Below, in pieces: positions 17,853 to 26,551 of a stretch of DNA of 64,000 nucleotides. Numbering within the stretch: the stretch's first letter is position 1; every line of letters starts with the position of its first letter. The DNA comes from Polyangium mundeleinium (GTDB taxonomy: Bacteria; Myxococcota_A; Polyangia; Polyangiales; Polyangiaceae), in assembly GCF_028369105.1 (NCBI RefSeq), contig NZ_JAQNDO010000001.1, positions 9,456,501 to 9,520,500 of the forward strand, written 5' to 3'. Position numbers and translations under genes: made by a program. Below the pieces are notes generated by a model. It ran no database searches and had not been told where the DNA came from. It saw nothing but the letters and a program-made list of their open reading frames with translations.

Positions 17853-19238
17853 ATGAATACACAACGAGCTTCCTCGACGTTCCTCTCCCGTTCGGCGCGT
17901 TTTGCGGGCGCCGGCCTTCTCTTCACGAGCCTTTCCCTCGGCGCTTGCGTCGACGAGCAGGGAGAGTGGAATGAGCTCGAGCCCACCGAAGAGGCGGAGA
18001 GCGCGATTGGCGAGGTGACCACGCGCAAGGTGATCGGCGCCGTGGGGATCGCCGGCAGCAACATGCTCGGGGCAAACCGCCTGACGCTCGGCCCTTGCCC
18101 CGGAACGGTGTTCAAGACACCTTCCGCGAACGATTCGGCGATCAGCGTCAAGAGCGGCCAGCTCGGCGAGGCGAAATGGGATTGCCTCAACCCCGAGTTC
18201 TTCTTCGGCGCGAACCGCGATGCCTTGGTCAACATCTCGGCGGGTTTTCAGGAATTCACCTTTACCCCGCCCGCCGGCTACAAATGCGACGGCTTCTCGG
18301 TGTACGGCCCGGTGGAGAGCAAGACGATCAGCAAATCGGGCAACCGTTGCACCGTCAGCCTGCGCATCACCACGGCTCCCGGTGATATCTACCTCTGGTA
18401 TTACGTCAAGCCCACGCTCACCGTGAAGCTCGGCGGCGGCGTCGCGCTTTCAGACAGCGATACGCTCGGACCGAACCGCCTCACGCAAGGCCCCTGCCCT
18501 GGCACGCTCTTCCGGACGGCCACGTCGCTGAGCTCGTCGATCACGATCGACAACACCCAGCTCGGCCGATCCCGATGGGAGTGCGGCGATCCGAGCTTCT
18601 TTTTCGGCGACGCCCTGGGCAAGAATGTCTCGCTCGACGCGGGGACACACGTCTTCGATTTCACGCCGCCCCCGGGATACACGTGTGACGCATACTCGCT
18701 TTACGGGACACGCGACAGCGATTCGTTCACCAATACGGGCAACAAATGCAGCGTGACCCTGAGCCTGAGCGCGAATCCGAGCGACCTTTATCTGTGGTTC
18801 TACGTGAAGCAGACGAACCCGCCCACGAGCTGCGACCGCAACTACTTCGCCACGGACGTCTGGTACTCCTGCCTCTTCGCCGGGACCGACAGCAGCACGG
18901 GTCTCTTCCTCCGCGCGCAGCTCTGGTCGGAGATCAACAAGAACTGGGGCGTCGACGGCCCGCAAGGCACGCCGCAGCCGAATGATTTCTCCTACGAATG
19001 GCGCCGGAAGGTGACCTTCCCCGCCGGGACCTATGTCTTCCACACGAACGCCGATGATGGCGTGCGGCTCGACGTCGGGGCGAATGGAAGCTGGGAGATC
19101 AACGATTGGAGCGAGCACGCCGCGCGTCAGGTGGACTCGGCGCCCATCTACCTCGACGGCGAGGTCCCGCTGCTCGCGCATTATTACGAGCGTGCCAATT
19201 ACGCGAGCGTGCGCATCTGGTGGGACAAGATCAACTGA
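17853..19238 (+). CDS. PA14-domain lipoprotein with duplicated N-terminal domain
   Basis: The protein has 461 aa. The signal peptide has a lipobox (FTSLSLGAC). Two tandem copies of a domain of about 125 residues follow. Copy 1 has GANRLTLGPCPGTVF, FFFGANRDALVNISAG and YKCDGFSVYG. Copy 2 has GPNRLTQGPCPGTLF, FFFGDALGKNVSLDAG and YTCDAYSLYG. Each has conserved Cys and ends in DIYLWYYVK / DLYLWFYVK. The last 130 residues are a PA14 beta-barrel (LWSEINKNWG, YEWRRKVTFPAGTYVFHTNA, DDGVRLDVGANGSWEINDW), usually a carbohydrate-binding module. I infer a cell-surface glycan-binding lipoprotein. I do not recognise the duplicated domain. It is a single gene, convergent with the sigma54 activator. Confidence 0.82.
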   Translation: MNTQRASSTFLSRSARFAGAGLLFTSLSLGACVDEQGEWNELEPTEEAESAIGEVTTRKVIGAVGIAGSNMLGANRLTLGPCPGTVFKTPSANDSAISVKSGQLGEAKWDCLNPEFFFGANRDALVNISAGFQEFTFTPPAGYKCDGFSVYGPVESKTISKSGNRCTVSLRITTAPGDIYLWYYVKPTLTVKLGGGVALSDSDTLGPNRLTQGPCPGTLFRTATSLSSSITIDNTQLGRSRWECGDPSFFFGDALGKNVSLDAGTHVFDFTPPPGYTCDAYSLYGTRDSDSFTNTGNKCSVTLSLSANPSDLYLWFYVKQTNPPTSCDRNYFATDVWYSCLFAGTDSSTGLFLRAQLWSEINKNWGVDGPQGTPQPNDFSYEWRRKVTFPAGTYVFHTNADDGVRLDVGANGSWEINDWSEHAARQVDSAPIYLDGEVPLLAHYYERANYASVRIWWDKIN

Positions 19239-19288
19239 GCCCCGTCGCTGGGCGCTCCTGAGCCCTCCGGCAGGCGAGGCGGGAGCCC

Positions 19289-21130
19289 TCAGGTGTCCCG
19301 GCAGCGCAGGCCGAAGCGCTCCACGCGCCTTCGCATCATGATGCGCGTGATCCCGAGCAGCCTCGCAGCCTCCGACAGATTGCCGTTCGTCGTGGCGAGG
19401 GCCTCCTCCACCAGCGTGCGCTCCGTCGGCTCGAGCGCGGCGAAGCGGGCCGCGAGCGAGCCCGCCGACGGCGGCGGCGCGGGCTCCGGGGGCGAGACCA
19501 CCGTGCGGAGGGTCGTGCTCAGGTCGTCGAGCTCCACGACGGCCCCCTCCGCCTGGACGACGGCGCGCTCCACCTCATTGCGCAGCTCCCGGACGTTGCC
19601 GGGCCACGGGTACGCGACCAGCGCGGCGCGCGCGGCCGCCGAAAAGCCCCCGAGCCGCTTGTTCAGGTTGAGCGCGGCGGCTTCGAGGAACATCTGCGCG
19701 AGCAGCTCGATGTCGGCCCCGCGCTCCCGGAGCGCCGGGACCTCTATCTGGAGCACGTTGAGGCGGTAATAGAGATCCTCACGGAATCGCCCGGCGGCGA
19801 TCTCCTGGCGCAGATCCTTGTGGGTCGCCGCGAAGACGCGCACGTCGACGCGGACCGGCGTCTCGGCCCCGAGCGGGGCGAGCTCGCCCTCCTGCAGCGC
19901 GCGCAGCACCTTGGCCTGCGCCGAGAGGCCGAGATCGCCGATCTCGTCGAGGAAAAGCGTCCCGCGGTTGGCGAGCGCGAACTGGCCGCGCCGGCGCTGC
20001 GCCGCTCCGGTGAACGCTCCCTTGTCGTAGCCGAAGAGGACGCCCTCGATCATCGTCTCCGGGATGGCCGCGCAGTTGACGGGCACGAACGGCATCCGCG
20101 CCCGCGGGGACGCCGCGTGCAGCGCCCTCGCCACGAGCTCCTTGCCCGTGCCGCTCTCGCCCCGGATCAGCACGTTCGCCCCGGAGGCCGCGGCGTACCT
20201 CGCCACCTGGACCCGGAGCTTCTGGATCGGGGGGCTCTGGCCGACGGTCCCGTAGATGGGCTCCCGACTCGAGGCCGCCTCGGCGAGCGCGCTCGCGCGC
20301 TGGAGCCGCTCGGCGCCGTCGAGCGCCGCGGCGAGCATCCGCCCGAGCGCGTTCAAGAAGTCGAGATCCTCCTCGCTGAAGCGCTCCTCGCGGTAGCGAT
20401 CGTCGACGTACAGAAACCCGAGGACGCGCCCCGACACCTCGAGCGGCGCGCCAATCGCCGACATGATCGTCTGCCGCGTGTGCGTGTGAGGCGCGCCCCG
20501 GCCGCGGCCTTCCCGCACGATCACGGCCTCGCGCCGCTCGAGCAACGCCTGCACCATCGTGCGGCTCACCACGATCTCGTCCGTCGCGCGCTCCAGGCCG
20601 CCGCGCACCCGCATGATGCGCCGGAGCACGTCGCGCCTCGGCCCCTCGACGAGCGCCACCAGGGCCCGCTCGCCCCCGACCAGATCGAGCACGGCCTCCA
20701 GCATCCGGCCAAGGAGCGCATCCGGATCCTCGAGCGTGTTGATGGCCCGCGTCACCTCGTAGAGCACCGTGAGCCGCTGGCTCGACCTTCCGGCGGTCGC
20801 GGCCTCGTCCTGGGTTTCGTGCCGCGCCAGCACGATCTCCGCGCCCTCCTCCTCCTGGAACACGAGCCGCGCCGCTCCGATGTCGATCACGTCTCCGTGG
20901 GCGAGCCGGGCCCGATCGACGCGCACGCCTTTGACGAAGGTGCCATTGGCCGAACCGAGATCACGGACGAACCATTGGTCGGACTCGGGTTCGAAGCACG
21001 CGTGCCGGCGTGACACAAGCTGATCGAGAATCGGCAGATCGACGAGCGGATCCCGACCGACGACCAGGGGCACGTGGAGATCGATGGCGAGAGGGCCTTG
21101 TCCGGGCGCGAAACTGACGAGTTGGGGCAC
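19289..21130 (-). CDS. Sigma54-dependent transcriptional activator, FHA-GAF-AAA+-HTH
   Basis: The protein has 613 aa from a GTG at 21130. Domains in order are FHA (VVGRDPLVDLPI, VSRRHACF, DLGSANGTF; residues 15-95), GAF (about 120-275), the AAA+ core with Walker A GESGTGKE (324-331), the sigma54-contact loop GAFTGA (371-376), Walker B LFLDEIGD and the R-finger region, and a C-terminal Fis-type HTH (LSEAARLLGITRIMMRRRVE). Activators with an N-terminal FHA domain are typical of myxobacteria and are thought to respond to Ser/Thr phosphorylation. It is transcribed divergently from the NRPS operon across a 420-bp spacer that holds a consensus sigma54 promoter pointing at the NRPS genes. It is therefore the likely pathway-specific activator. 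Confidence 0.93.
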   Translation of the reverse strand: MPQLVSFAPGQGPLAIDLHVPLVVGRDPLVDLPILDQLVSRRHACFEPESDQWFVRDLGSANGTFVKGVRVDRARLAHGDVIDIGAARLVFQEEEGAEIVLARHETQDEAATAGRSSQRLTVLYEVTRAINTLEDPDALLGRMLEAVLDLVGGERALVALVEGPRRDVLRRIMRVRGGLERATDEIVVSRTMVQALLERREAVIVREGRGRGAPHTHTRQTIMSAIGAPLEVSGRVLGFLYVDDRYREERFSEEDLDFLNALGRMLAAALDGAERLQRASALAEAASSREPIYGTVGQSPPIQKLRVQVARYAAASGANVLIRGESGTGKELVARALHAASPRARMPFVPVNCAAIPETMIEGVLFGYDKGAFTGAAQRRRGQFALANRGTLFLDEIGDLGLSAQAKVLRALQEGELAPLGAETPVRVDVRVFAATHKDLRQEIAAGRFREDLYYRLNVLQIEVPALRERGADIELLAQMFLEAAALNLNKRLGGFSAAARAALVAYPWPGNVRELRNEVERAVVQAEGAVVELDDLSTTLRTVVSPPEPAPPPSAGSLAARFAALEPTERTLVEEALATTNGNLSEAARLLGITRIMMRRRVERFGLRCRDT

Positions 21131-21305
21131 GTGAACGACACCCTAGAGCATCCAATGGTCCGATGCTCGGAAGAGCGCTTCGCGTTCTTCCCTCGGCTCC
21201 TCCTCGGGACAAAGGAGGAAACCTGGAGCATCGAGCGGTCGCAAACCGAGCGATGTTCTAGCAACGGCGTCGCGGGTCTGTCGAGGATCGTTCGATACGG
21301 GCACG

Positions 21306-21321
21306 CGGCTCGATCGAGCCG
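21306..21321. repeat. Perfect 16-bp palindrome next to the 40-bp palindrome
   Basis: CGGCTCGATCGAGCCG is its own reverse complement. It shares the CGAGCC end with the larger palindrome and sits 5 bp to its left, consistent with a second dimer site. Confidence 0.75.
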
Positions 21322-21326
21322 TCGTT

Positions 21327-21366
21327 GGCTGGATCGTTCGAGCCACGTGGCTCGAACGATCCAGCC
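21327..21366. repeat. Perfect 40-bp palindrome, candidate enhancer (UAS)
   Basis: The left arm GGCTGGATCGTTCGAGCCAC is followed immediately by its exact reverse complement, with no mismatch and no loop; the centre is CACGTG. The half-site GGATCGTTCGA occurs again in direct orientation at 21285-21295. The centre lies about 100 bp upstream of the sigma54 promoter. Confidence 0.9.
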
Positions 21367-21433
21367 GAACCCACGGACGCTGGCCAAGGCGAACAATCTA
21401 CGTTTCAAGCGCTTCCGAACCGAATATCGCTCG

Positions 21434-21449
21434 TGGCACGCAAGTTGCT
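21434..21449 (+). promoter_or_regulatory. Sigma54 (-24/-12) promoter of the NRPS operon
   Basis: TGGCACGCAAGTTGCT matches the consensus TGGCACG-N4-TTGCW at every fixed position, with GG at 21435-21436 and GC at 21447-21448. A transcript would start near 21460, about 90 nt before the NRPS ATG at 21551. The encoded sigma54 activator lies directly upstream in the opposite direction. Confidence 0.85.
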
Positions 21450-21550
21450 GACTGGATGAAGCTGGGCCGGACCGTTCGCGTCGCGTCGTTCGAACCGCTC
21501 ATATTGTGAGGAGTGACCCCGACACCACGCGCTGCGAGAGGTAACGAGCG

Positions 21551-24500
21551 ATGGGCCGGTGCATCCATGCCTCGTTTCAAGAGCAGGCCGCGCGCACGCC
21601 GGACGCCGTTGCCCTCGTTTGCGAGGACGAACGGTGGAGCTACCGTGCGCTCGCGGTGAGGGCCCACGCGCTCGCCCGTCGACTGCGATCCATGGGGGTC
21701 GAGCCGGGCGTCCGGGTGGGGCTCTGCATGGACCGGTCGCCGGAAATGGTGCAGGGAATCCTCGGAGTTCTCGAATCCGGCGGCGCATACGTGCCACTCG
21801 ACCTCGCTCATCCGGCCGAACGCATCGCGTTCATGCTCGAGGACACGAAGGCGCCCGTGCTGGTGACGAAGGCGCACCTTTCCTCCCGCCTCGCGGCGCA
21901 CACGCCCCACGTCGTCCTCCTCGACGAAGAGCTCGACGTGGCGCGCGACGACACGAGCGGGCCGCCACCGGACCTCGCAGCGCCCTCGGATGTCGCCTAC
22001 GTGATCTACACCTCGGGCACGACAGGAAAACCGAAGGGCGTCCAGATCACCCACGAAAACCTCTCGCATTATGCCGAGGCGCTCTCGTCGGTGCTCGGCA
22101 TCGAGGCCGCAGATCGTTATCTGCACACCGCGTCGTTCGGGTTCTCGTCGTCCGTGCGTCAGCTCTTCTTGCCCCTCTTGCGCGGGGCAACGTCGGTGAT
22201 CGCCACCTCGGATCAACAGCGCTCGCCGAAGGAGCTCTGGTCGGCCGTGCGGAGGCACGAGGTCACCGTCCTGGATGTCGTCCCCTCGCATTTCCGCGCC
22301 CTGAACCTCGCGCTTTCGGAGCACCCCCCCGCCGCGCGGGCGCAGAGCGTCGATCCGCACCTCCGCATGATCCTGTCGGCGAGCGAGCCACTCTCGTCCG
22401 ACGTTCCTCGCGCATTCCGGGCGCTCGCCGGGGATCGTGTCGTCGTCGTCAACATGTTCGGCCACACAGAGACGAGTGGCATCGTGACGACCCATCGCGT
22501 CCGAGGGGACGAGCCGCTCGGCCGCGGCGTGCCGCTCGGTGTGCCCTTGCCGCGCACGCGCGTGCACGTGCTCGACGCCGATCGGCGGCCTGTGCCCGTC
22601 GGCGCCGAGGGCGAGATCCATATCGGCGGCCCAGGCGTCGCGCGTGGATACCTGAATCGCCCGGAGCTCGACCGGGAGCGATTCTCGTCCGATCCCTTCA
22701 CCGACGAGCCCGGCGCCCGTCTTTACCGCACCGGCGACATCGGTCGCGTCGGCCCCGACGGCCTCCTCGAGTTCGTCGGTCGGATCGACCACCAGGTCAA
22801 GATCCGCGGGTTCCGGATCGAGCTCGAGGAAATCGAGGCCGCGCTTTCGGCGCACCCCGCTGTGCGCGCTTGCGTGGTGCTCGCCGAGGAGCGCGCGCCC
22901 CGAGACGCGCGCCTCGTGGCGTACGTCGTGCCCGAGGGCGGCGAGCTCGGCCTCCGAGCCCTGCGAGAGCACGCAAAAGCGGCCCTGCCCGCGTACATGA
23001 TTCCTGCGGTGTTCGTCCCCCTCGACGCATTGCCTCGAACGCCGAACGGAAAAGTGGATCGGAGGGCGCTGCCGCCGGTCGGGGACGCGGAGGCGGCGGG
23101 GTCTTCGGGCTACGTGGCGCCCGTGACGAAGACGGAGACGTTGCTCGCCCAGCTCTGGGCCGAGGTCCTCGGGCTCGAGCGCGTGGGCCTCCACGACGAC
23201 GTCTTCGATTGCGGCGGCCATTCTCTCTCGGCGACGAGGGTCGCGAGCCGGCTCGCGTCCTCGCTGGGCGTCGAGGTCCCGATTCGCACCCTGCTCGAAG
23301 CCCGCACCCTCGCGGCGCAGGCGCGGGCCATCGACGCCGCGGGCACCTCGCCGCTCGGCGCGCCGATCACGAGGGTCGATCGATCGCGGCGGCTTCCGCT
23401 CTCGTTCGCCCAGGAACGGCTGTGGTTCCTGGAGCGCCTCCACCCTGGCTCGGCGCAATACAACGTCCCCTCGGCGCTTCGCCTGCGCGGCAAGCTCGAC
23501 GTCGGGGCTTTGCAAGCGGCGCTCGACGCGCTCGTCGCCCGGCACGAAAGCCTGCGCGTCGCCCTGCACGAGGACGAGGCCGGCCCCTTCCAGGTCATCT
23601 CCGCGGCAGGCGACGTGGAGCTCTCGATCGAGCGTGTCCCGGACGAGGCGGCGCTGCGCGAGCGCCTCGCGCGAAAGGTGGATCGACCCTTCGATCTCGC
23701 CGAAGGGCGGCTCCTGCGCGCCTCGGCCTTCGCGCTTTCCGACGAGGACCACGTGCTCCTCGTCGAGGTGCATCACGTCGCATTCGACGGTTGGTCGGCG
23801 GGCATTCTGATGCGCGAGCTCGCCCGGGACTACACGGCGCTCGCCGCCGGCCGGGCGCCCGTATCGCTGCCGCCTGGCATCGATTACGTCGATTTCGCGG
23901 TCTGGCAGCGGTCATGGCTCTCGGGCGACGCCCTCGAACGTCGCATGCCGTACTGGCGGGACAACCTCACCGGGGCGGAGGCGCTCGATCTGCCGGCCGA
24001 TCGTCCAAGGCCGTCCGTTTCGTCGGGCCGAGGGGGGTGGTTCTCCGTTCGATTCGACCACGCGCTCGGCGCGGGCGTCGATTCGCTCGCGCGTGCCTTG
24101 GGCGTGACGCCCTTCATGCTGCTGCTCGCGGCCTTCGCCGTGGTCCTCTCGCGCCACGCAGGCCAGGACGACATCGTCATCGGCACCCCCGTCGCGGGCC
24201 GCCATCGCGCCGAGCTCGAAGGGATCATCGGGTTCTTCGCCAATACGCTCGCGCTTCGCATGGACCTCTCCGGCGATCCGACCGTCCTCGAGCTCCTCGG
24301 GCGCGTCCGCCGCACGACGCTCGACGCATACACCCACCAGGACGTACCCTTCGAGAAGGTCGTCGAGGCGCTCCGCCTGCCGCGCGACGGAGCTCGCACG
24401 CCGCTCGTCCGGGTCATGTTCGTCCAGCAGGCGGCAACCGAGGAGCCGCCGCGCATGGGCGAGCTCTCCGTTGCGCCGTGGCCCGTCGCGAGGAGCACGG

Positions 24501-26551
24501 CGAGGTTCGATCTGACGCTCTCCCTGGAGAGAGCGCCGGAGGGGTACCGCGGCGGTGTCGAGTACGATGTCGATCGATTCGAAAGCAGCACCATCGCGCG
24601 CCTCTGCGGTCACCTCGAGCAAGCGCTCGCGCAGATGGTCGCGGCGCCCGGAGCTCGGTTGTCCGAAATGGATATTCTCCCACCGGACGAGCGCCGGAAG
24701 CTCGTGCTGGCGTGGAACGAAACGACGACGGGGGGGCCTCCCGCCGCGTGCGTCCACGACCGGTTCCGGGCATGGGCGACGCGCACGCCGGACGCCGTTG
24801 CGTTGCATTTCGACGGCGACGGGGCCGAGCAGACCCTCACGTACGGCGCGCTGAAGGAGCGCGCGACGCGGCTCGGCCGCCACCTGCGAGCGCTCGGCGC
24901 CGGACCCGAGACCGTGGTCGGGCTCTGCCTCCCGCCCTCCATCGAGCGGATCCTCGGGCTCCTTGCGATCCTCGAGGCAGGCAGCGCCTATCTCCCGCTC
25001 GACCCGGCCTACCCGCCGGAGCGGCTCGCCTTCCTGCTGGAGGACGCCCGGCCGCCCCTCGTTGTGACCTGCGCGCGGAGCCAGGCGCGCCTCGCCGGGT
25101 ATCGTGGGCATATCGTCGTCCTCGGAGCGGAAGACGCGGCGAGCGACGCGGCCTCGACGGACCGAGAAGGCAAGGAGAGCCAGGCCGACGCGCACGACCT
25201 CGCCTATCTCGTCTATACCTCGGGCTCGACGGGCAAACCCAAAGGGGTGCTCGTGGAACATCGGGGGCTCGCGAATGCGATCGACGCGACGATTCGCATG
25301 TTCGAGGTGACGCCCGCGGATCGCGTCCTGCAGCTCGCGTCACCGAGCTTCGACGTCGCGAGCCTCGAAGTCTGGATGGCGCTCGCTGCGGGCGCGACGC
25401 TTTACCTCGGCACGCGCGACGAGCTTTCCCCCGGCGACCCGTTGCGGGCCTTCCTCGCGCGCCACGCCATCACCATCGTCTCGCTCACGCCGTCGACCCT
25501 CGGCGCGATGTCCGTCACCGATCTCCCCGCGCTGCGCCTCCTCAATTTGGGAGGAGAGACCTGCGGACCGTCGCTCGCGCGGGCGTGGGCGAGCCCGGGT
25601 CGCCGCCTCGTCAACTCCTATGGTCCCACGGAGGCGACGATCTGGTCGACGGCGGCATGGATCCAGGATCCCCACGAGCCTTCCCTCATTGGTCGCCCCA
25701 TCGCGAACACGCAGGTCTACATCCTCGATCGGCGGGGACGGCTCGCGCCGATCGGAGTCCCCGGCGAGCTTTGCCTGGGCGGGGTGGGCGTCGCGCGGGG
25801 ATATCTGAACCGGCCGGAGCTGACCGAGGAGCGGTTCGTCCACGACCCCTTCAGGGAAGGTCGACTCTACCGGACGGGTGATCTCGCTCGATATCGCGAG
25901 GACGGCACGATCGAGTTCCTCGGCCGCATCGATCGCCAGGTCAAGATTCGCGGGTTTCGCGTCGAGCTCGGCGAGATCGAGGCCGCCCTCTCGGCGCACC
26001 CCGGCGTGCAGGACGCGGTGGTCGTCGTCCGCGAGGATCGGCCCGGCGATACACGGCTCGTGGCGTACGTCGTCCCGAAAATGCCCGGCGTCGAGGCGGA
26101 GCTCCGGCCGTATCTCGCGAGCCGCCTGCCCGATTTCATGGTGCCCTCCGGGTTCGTCCCGCTCTCCGCGCTCCCGCTCGGCGCCCATGGCAAGCTCGAC
26201 CTCCGCGCGTTGCCCGATCCCTCCTCGATGCTCCCCGAGCGGACAAATGGGCTCGTATCGCCTCGGGGTCCCACGGAGGCGACCGTCGCGCGGATCTGGC
26301 GAGAGGTGCTCCGTGTGGGGGAAATCTCCGTGCACGACGATTTCTTCTCGCTTGGGGGGCATTCTTTGCTCGCCACGCAGATCATCGCCCGGATTCGCGA
26401 AGCGCTCGGCGTGAGCCCGTCCCTGCGCTCGCTTTTCCACGAGCCCACCGTCGCCCGGATGGCGGAGCAGATCGAGGCGCTCCGCCTCGCCCGCGACCTC
26501 GCGCCGCCCGCGACCGCACCTTTGGCATCGCACGAGGAGATTTCGTTGTGA
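21551..26551 (+). CDS. Non-ribosomal peptide synthetase, A-T-C-A-T (loading module plus module 1)
   Basis: The protein has 1666 aa, and the ATG follows AGAGGTAACGAGCG. Domains are A1 (8-505; YTSGTTGKPKG, PNGKVDRRAL), T1 with phosphopantetheine Ser558 in GGHSLSAT, C (614-1040; HHVAFDG active site), A2 (1067-1550; YTSGSTGKPKG, NSYGPTEATIW) and T2 (LGGHSLLAT, about 1600). No C domain precedes A1, so this is the initiating synthetase. A1 is unusual: its A4 core reads SFGFSSSVRQLF, putting Ser where the alpha-amino-binding Asp235 normally is, and its A5 core is NMFGHTETSG instead of NxYGPTE. The starter may therefore not be a normal alpha-amino acid. A2 keeps Asp (SFDVASLEVW). There is no epimerase domain. 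The stop overlaps the radical-SAM start. Confidence 0.95.
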   Translation: MGRCIHASFQEQAARTPDAVALVCEDERWSYRALAVRAHALARRLRSMGVEPGVRVGLCMDRSPEMVQGILGVLESGGAYVPLDLAHPAERIAFMLEDTKAPVLVTKAHLSSRLAAHTPHVVLLDEELDVARDDTSGPPPDLAAPSDVAYVIYTSGTTGKPKGVQITHENLSHYAEALSSVLGIEAADRYLHTASFGFSSSVRQLFLPLLRGATSVIATSDQQRSPKELWSAVRRHEVTVLDVVPSHFRALNLALSEHPPAARAQSVDPHLRMILSASEPLSSDVPRAFRALAGDRVVVVNMFGHTETSGIVTTHRVRGDEPLGRGVPLGVPLPRTRVHVLDADRRPVPVGAEGEIHIGGPGVARGYLNRPELDRERFSSDPFTDEPGARLYRTGDIGRVGPDGLLEFVGRIDHQVKIRGFRIELEEIEAALSAHPAVRACVVLAEERAPRDARLVAYVVPEGGELGLRALREHAKAALPAYMIPAVFVPLDALPRTPNGKVDRRALPPVGDAEAAGSSGYVAPVTKTETLLAQLWAEVLGLERVGLHDDVFDCGGHSLSATRVASRLASSLGVEVPIRTLLEARTLAAQARAIDAAGTSPLGAPITRVDRSRRLPLSFAQERLWFLERLHPGSAQYNVPSALRLRGKLDVGALQAALDALVARHESLRVALHEDEAGPFQVISAAGDVELSIERVPDEAALRERLARKVDRPFDLAEGRLLRASAFALSDEDHVLLVEVHHVAFDGWSAGILMRELARDYTALAAGRAPVSLPPGIDYVDFAVWQRSWLSGDALERRMPYWRDNLTGAEALDLPADRPRPSVSSGRGGWFSVRFDHALGAGVDSLARALGVTPFMLLLAAFAVVLSRHAGQDDIVIGTPVAGRHRAELEGIIGFFANTLALRMDLSGDPTVLELLGRVRRTTLDAYTHQDVPFEKVVEALRLPRDGARTPLVRVMFVQQAATEEPPRMGELSVAPWPVARSTARFDLTLSLERAPEGYRGGVEYDVDRFESSTIARLCGHLEQALAQMVAAPGARLSEMDILPPDERRKLVLAWNETTTGGPPAACVHDRFRAWATRTPDAVALHFDGDGAEQTLTYGALKERATRLGRHLRALGAGPETVVGLCLPPSIERILGLLAILEAGSAYLPLDPAYPPERLAFLLEDARPPLVVTCARSQARLAGYRGHIVVLGAEDAASDAASTDREGKESQADAHDLAYLVYTSGSTGKPKGVLVEHRGLANAIDATIRMFEVTPADRVLQLASPSFDVASLEVWMALAAGATLYLGTRDELSPGDPLRAFLARHAITIVSLTPSTLGAMSVTDLPALRLLNLGGETCGPSLARAWASPGRRLVNSYGPTEATIWSTAAWIQDPHEPSLIGRPIANTQVYILDRRGRLAPIGVPGELCLGGVGVARGYLNRPELTEERFVHDPFREGRLYRTGDLARYREDGTIEFLGRIDRQVKIRGFRVELGEIEAALSAHPGVQDAVVVVREDRPGDTRLVAYVVPKMPGVEAELRPYLASRLPDFMVPSGFVPLSALPLGAHGKLDLRALPDPSSMLPERTNGLVSPRGPTEATVARIWREVLRVGEISVHDDFFSLGGHSLLATQIIARIREALGVSPSLRSLFHEPTVARMAEQIEALRLARDLAPPATAPLASHEEISL

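Larger units (their letters stand above)
21131..21550. promoter_or_regulatory. Divergent regulatory region between the sigma54 activator and the NRPS operon
   Basis: This 420-bp gene-free spacer holds, left to right, a GGATCGTTCGA element (21285-21295), a 16-bp palindrome (21306-21321), a perfect 40-bp palindrome (21327-21366) carrying two more copies, the sigma54 promoter (21434-21449), and two looser copies in the predicted leader (21469-21478 and around 21484-21496). This layout of enhancer-like inverted repeats 70-160 bp upstream of a -24/-12 promoter is what a bacterial enhancer-binding protein needs. Confidence 0.75.

Noticed and set aside
21559-25881. Second plus-strand frame of 1440 codons inside the first NRPS
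   Set aside because: It is Arg/Pro/Gly-rich shadow sequence; every NRPS core motif is in the frame starting at 21551.
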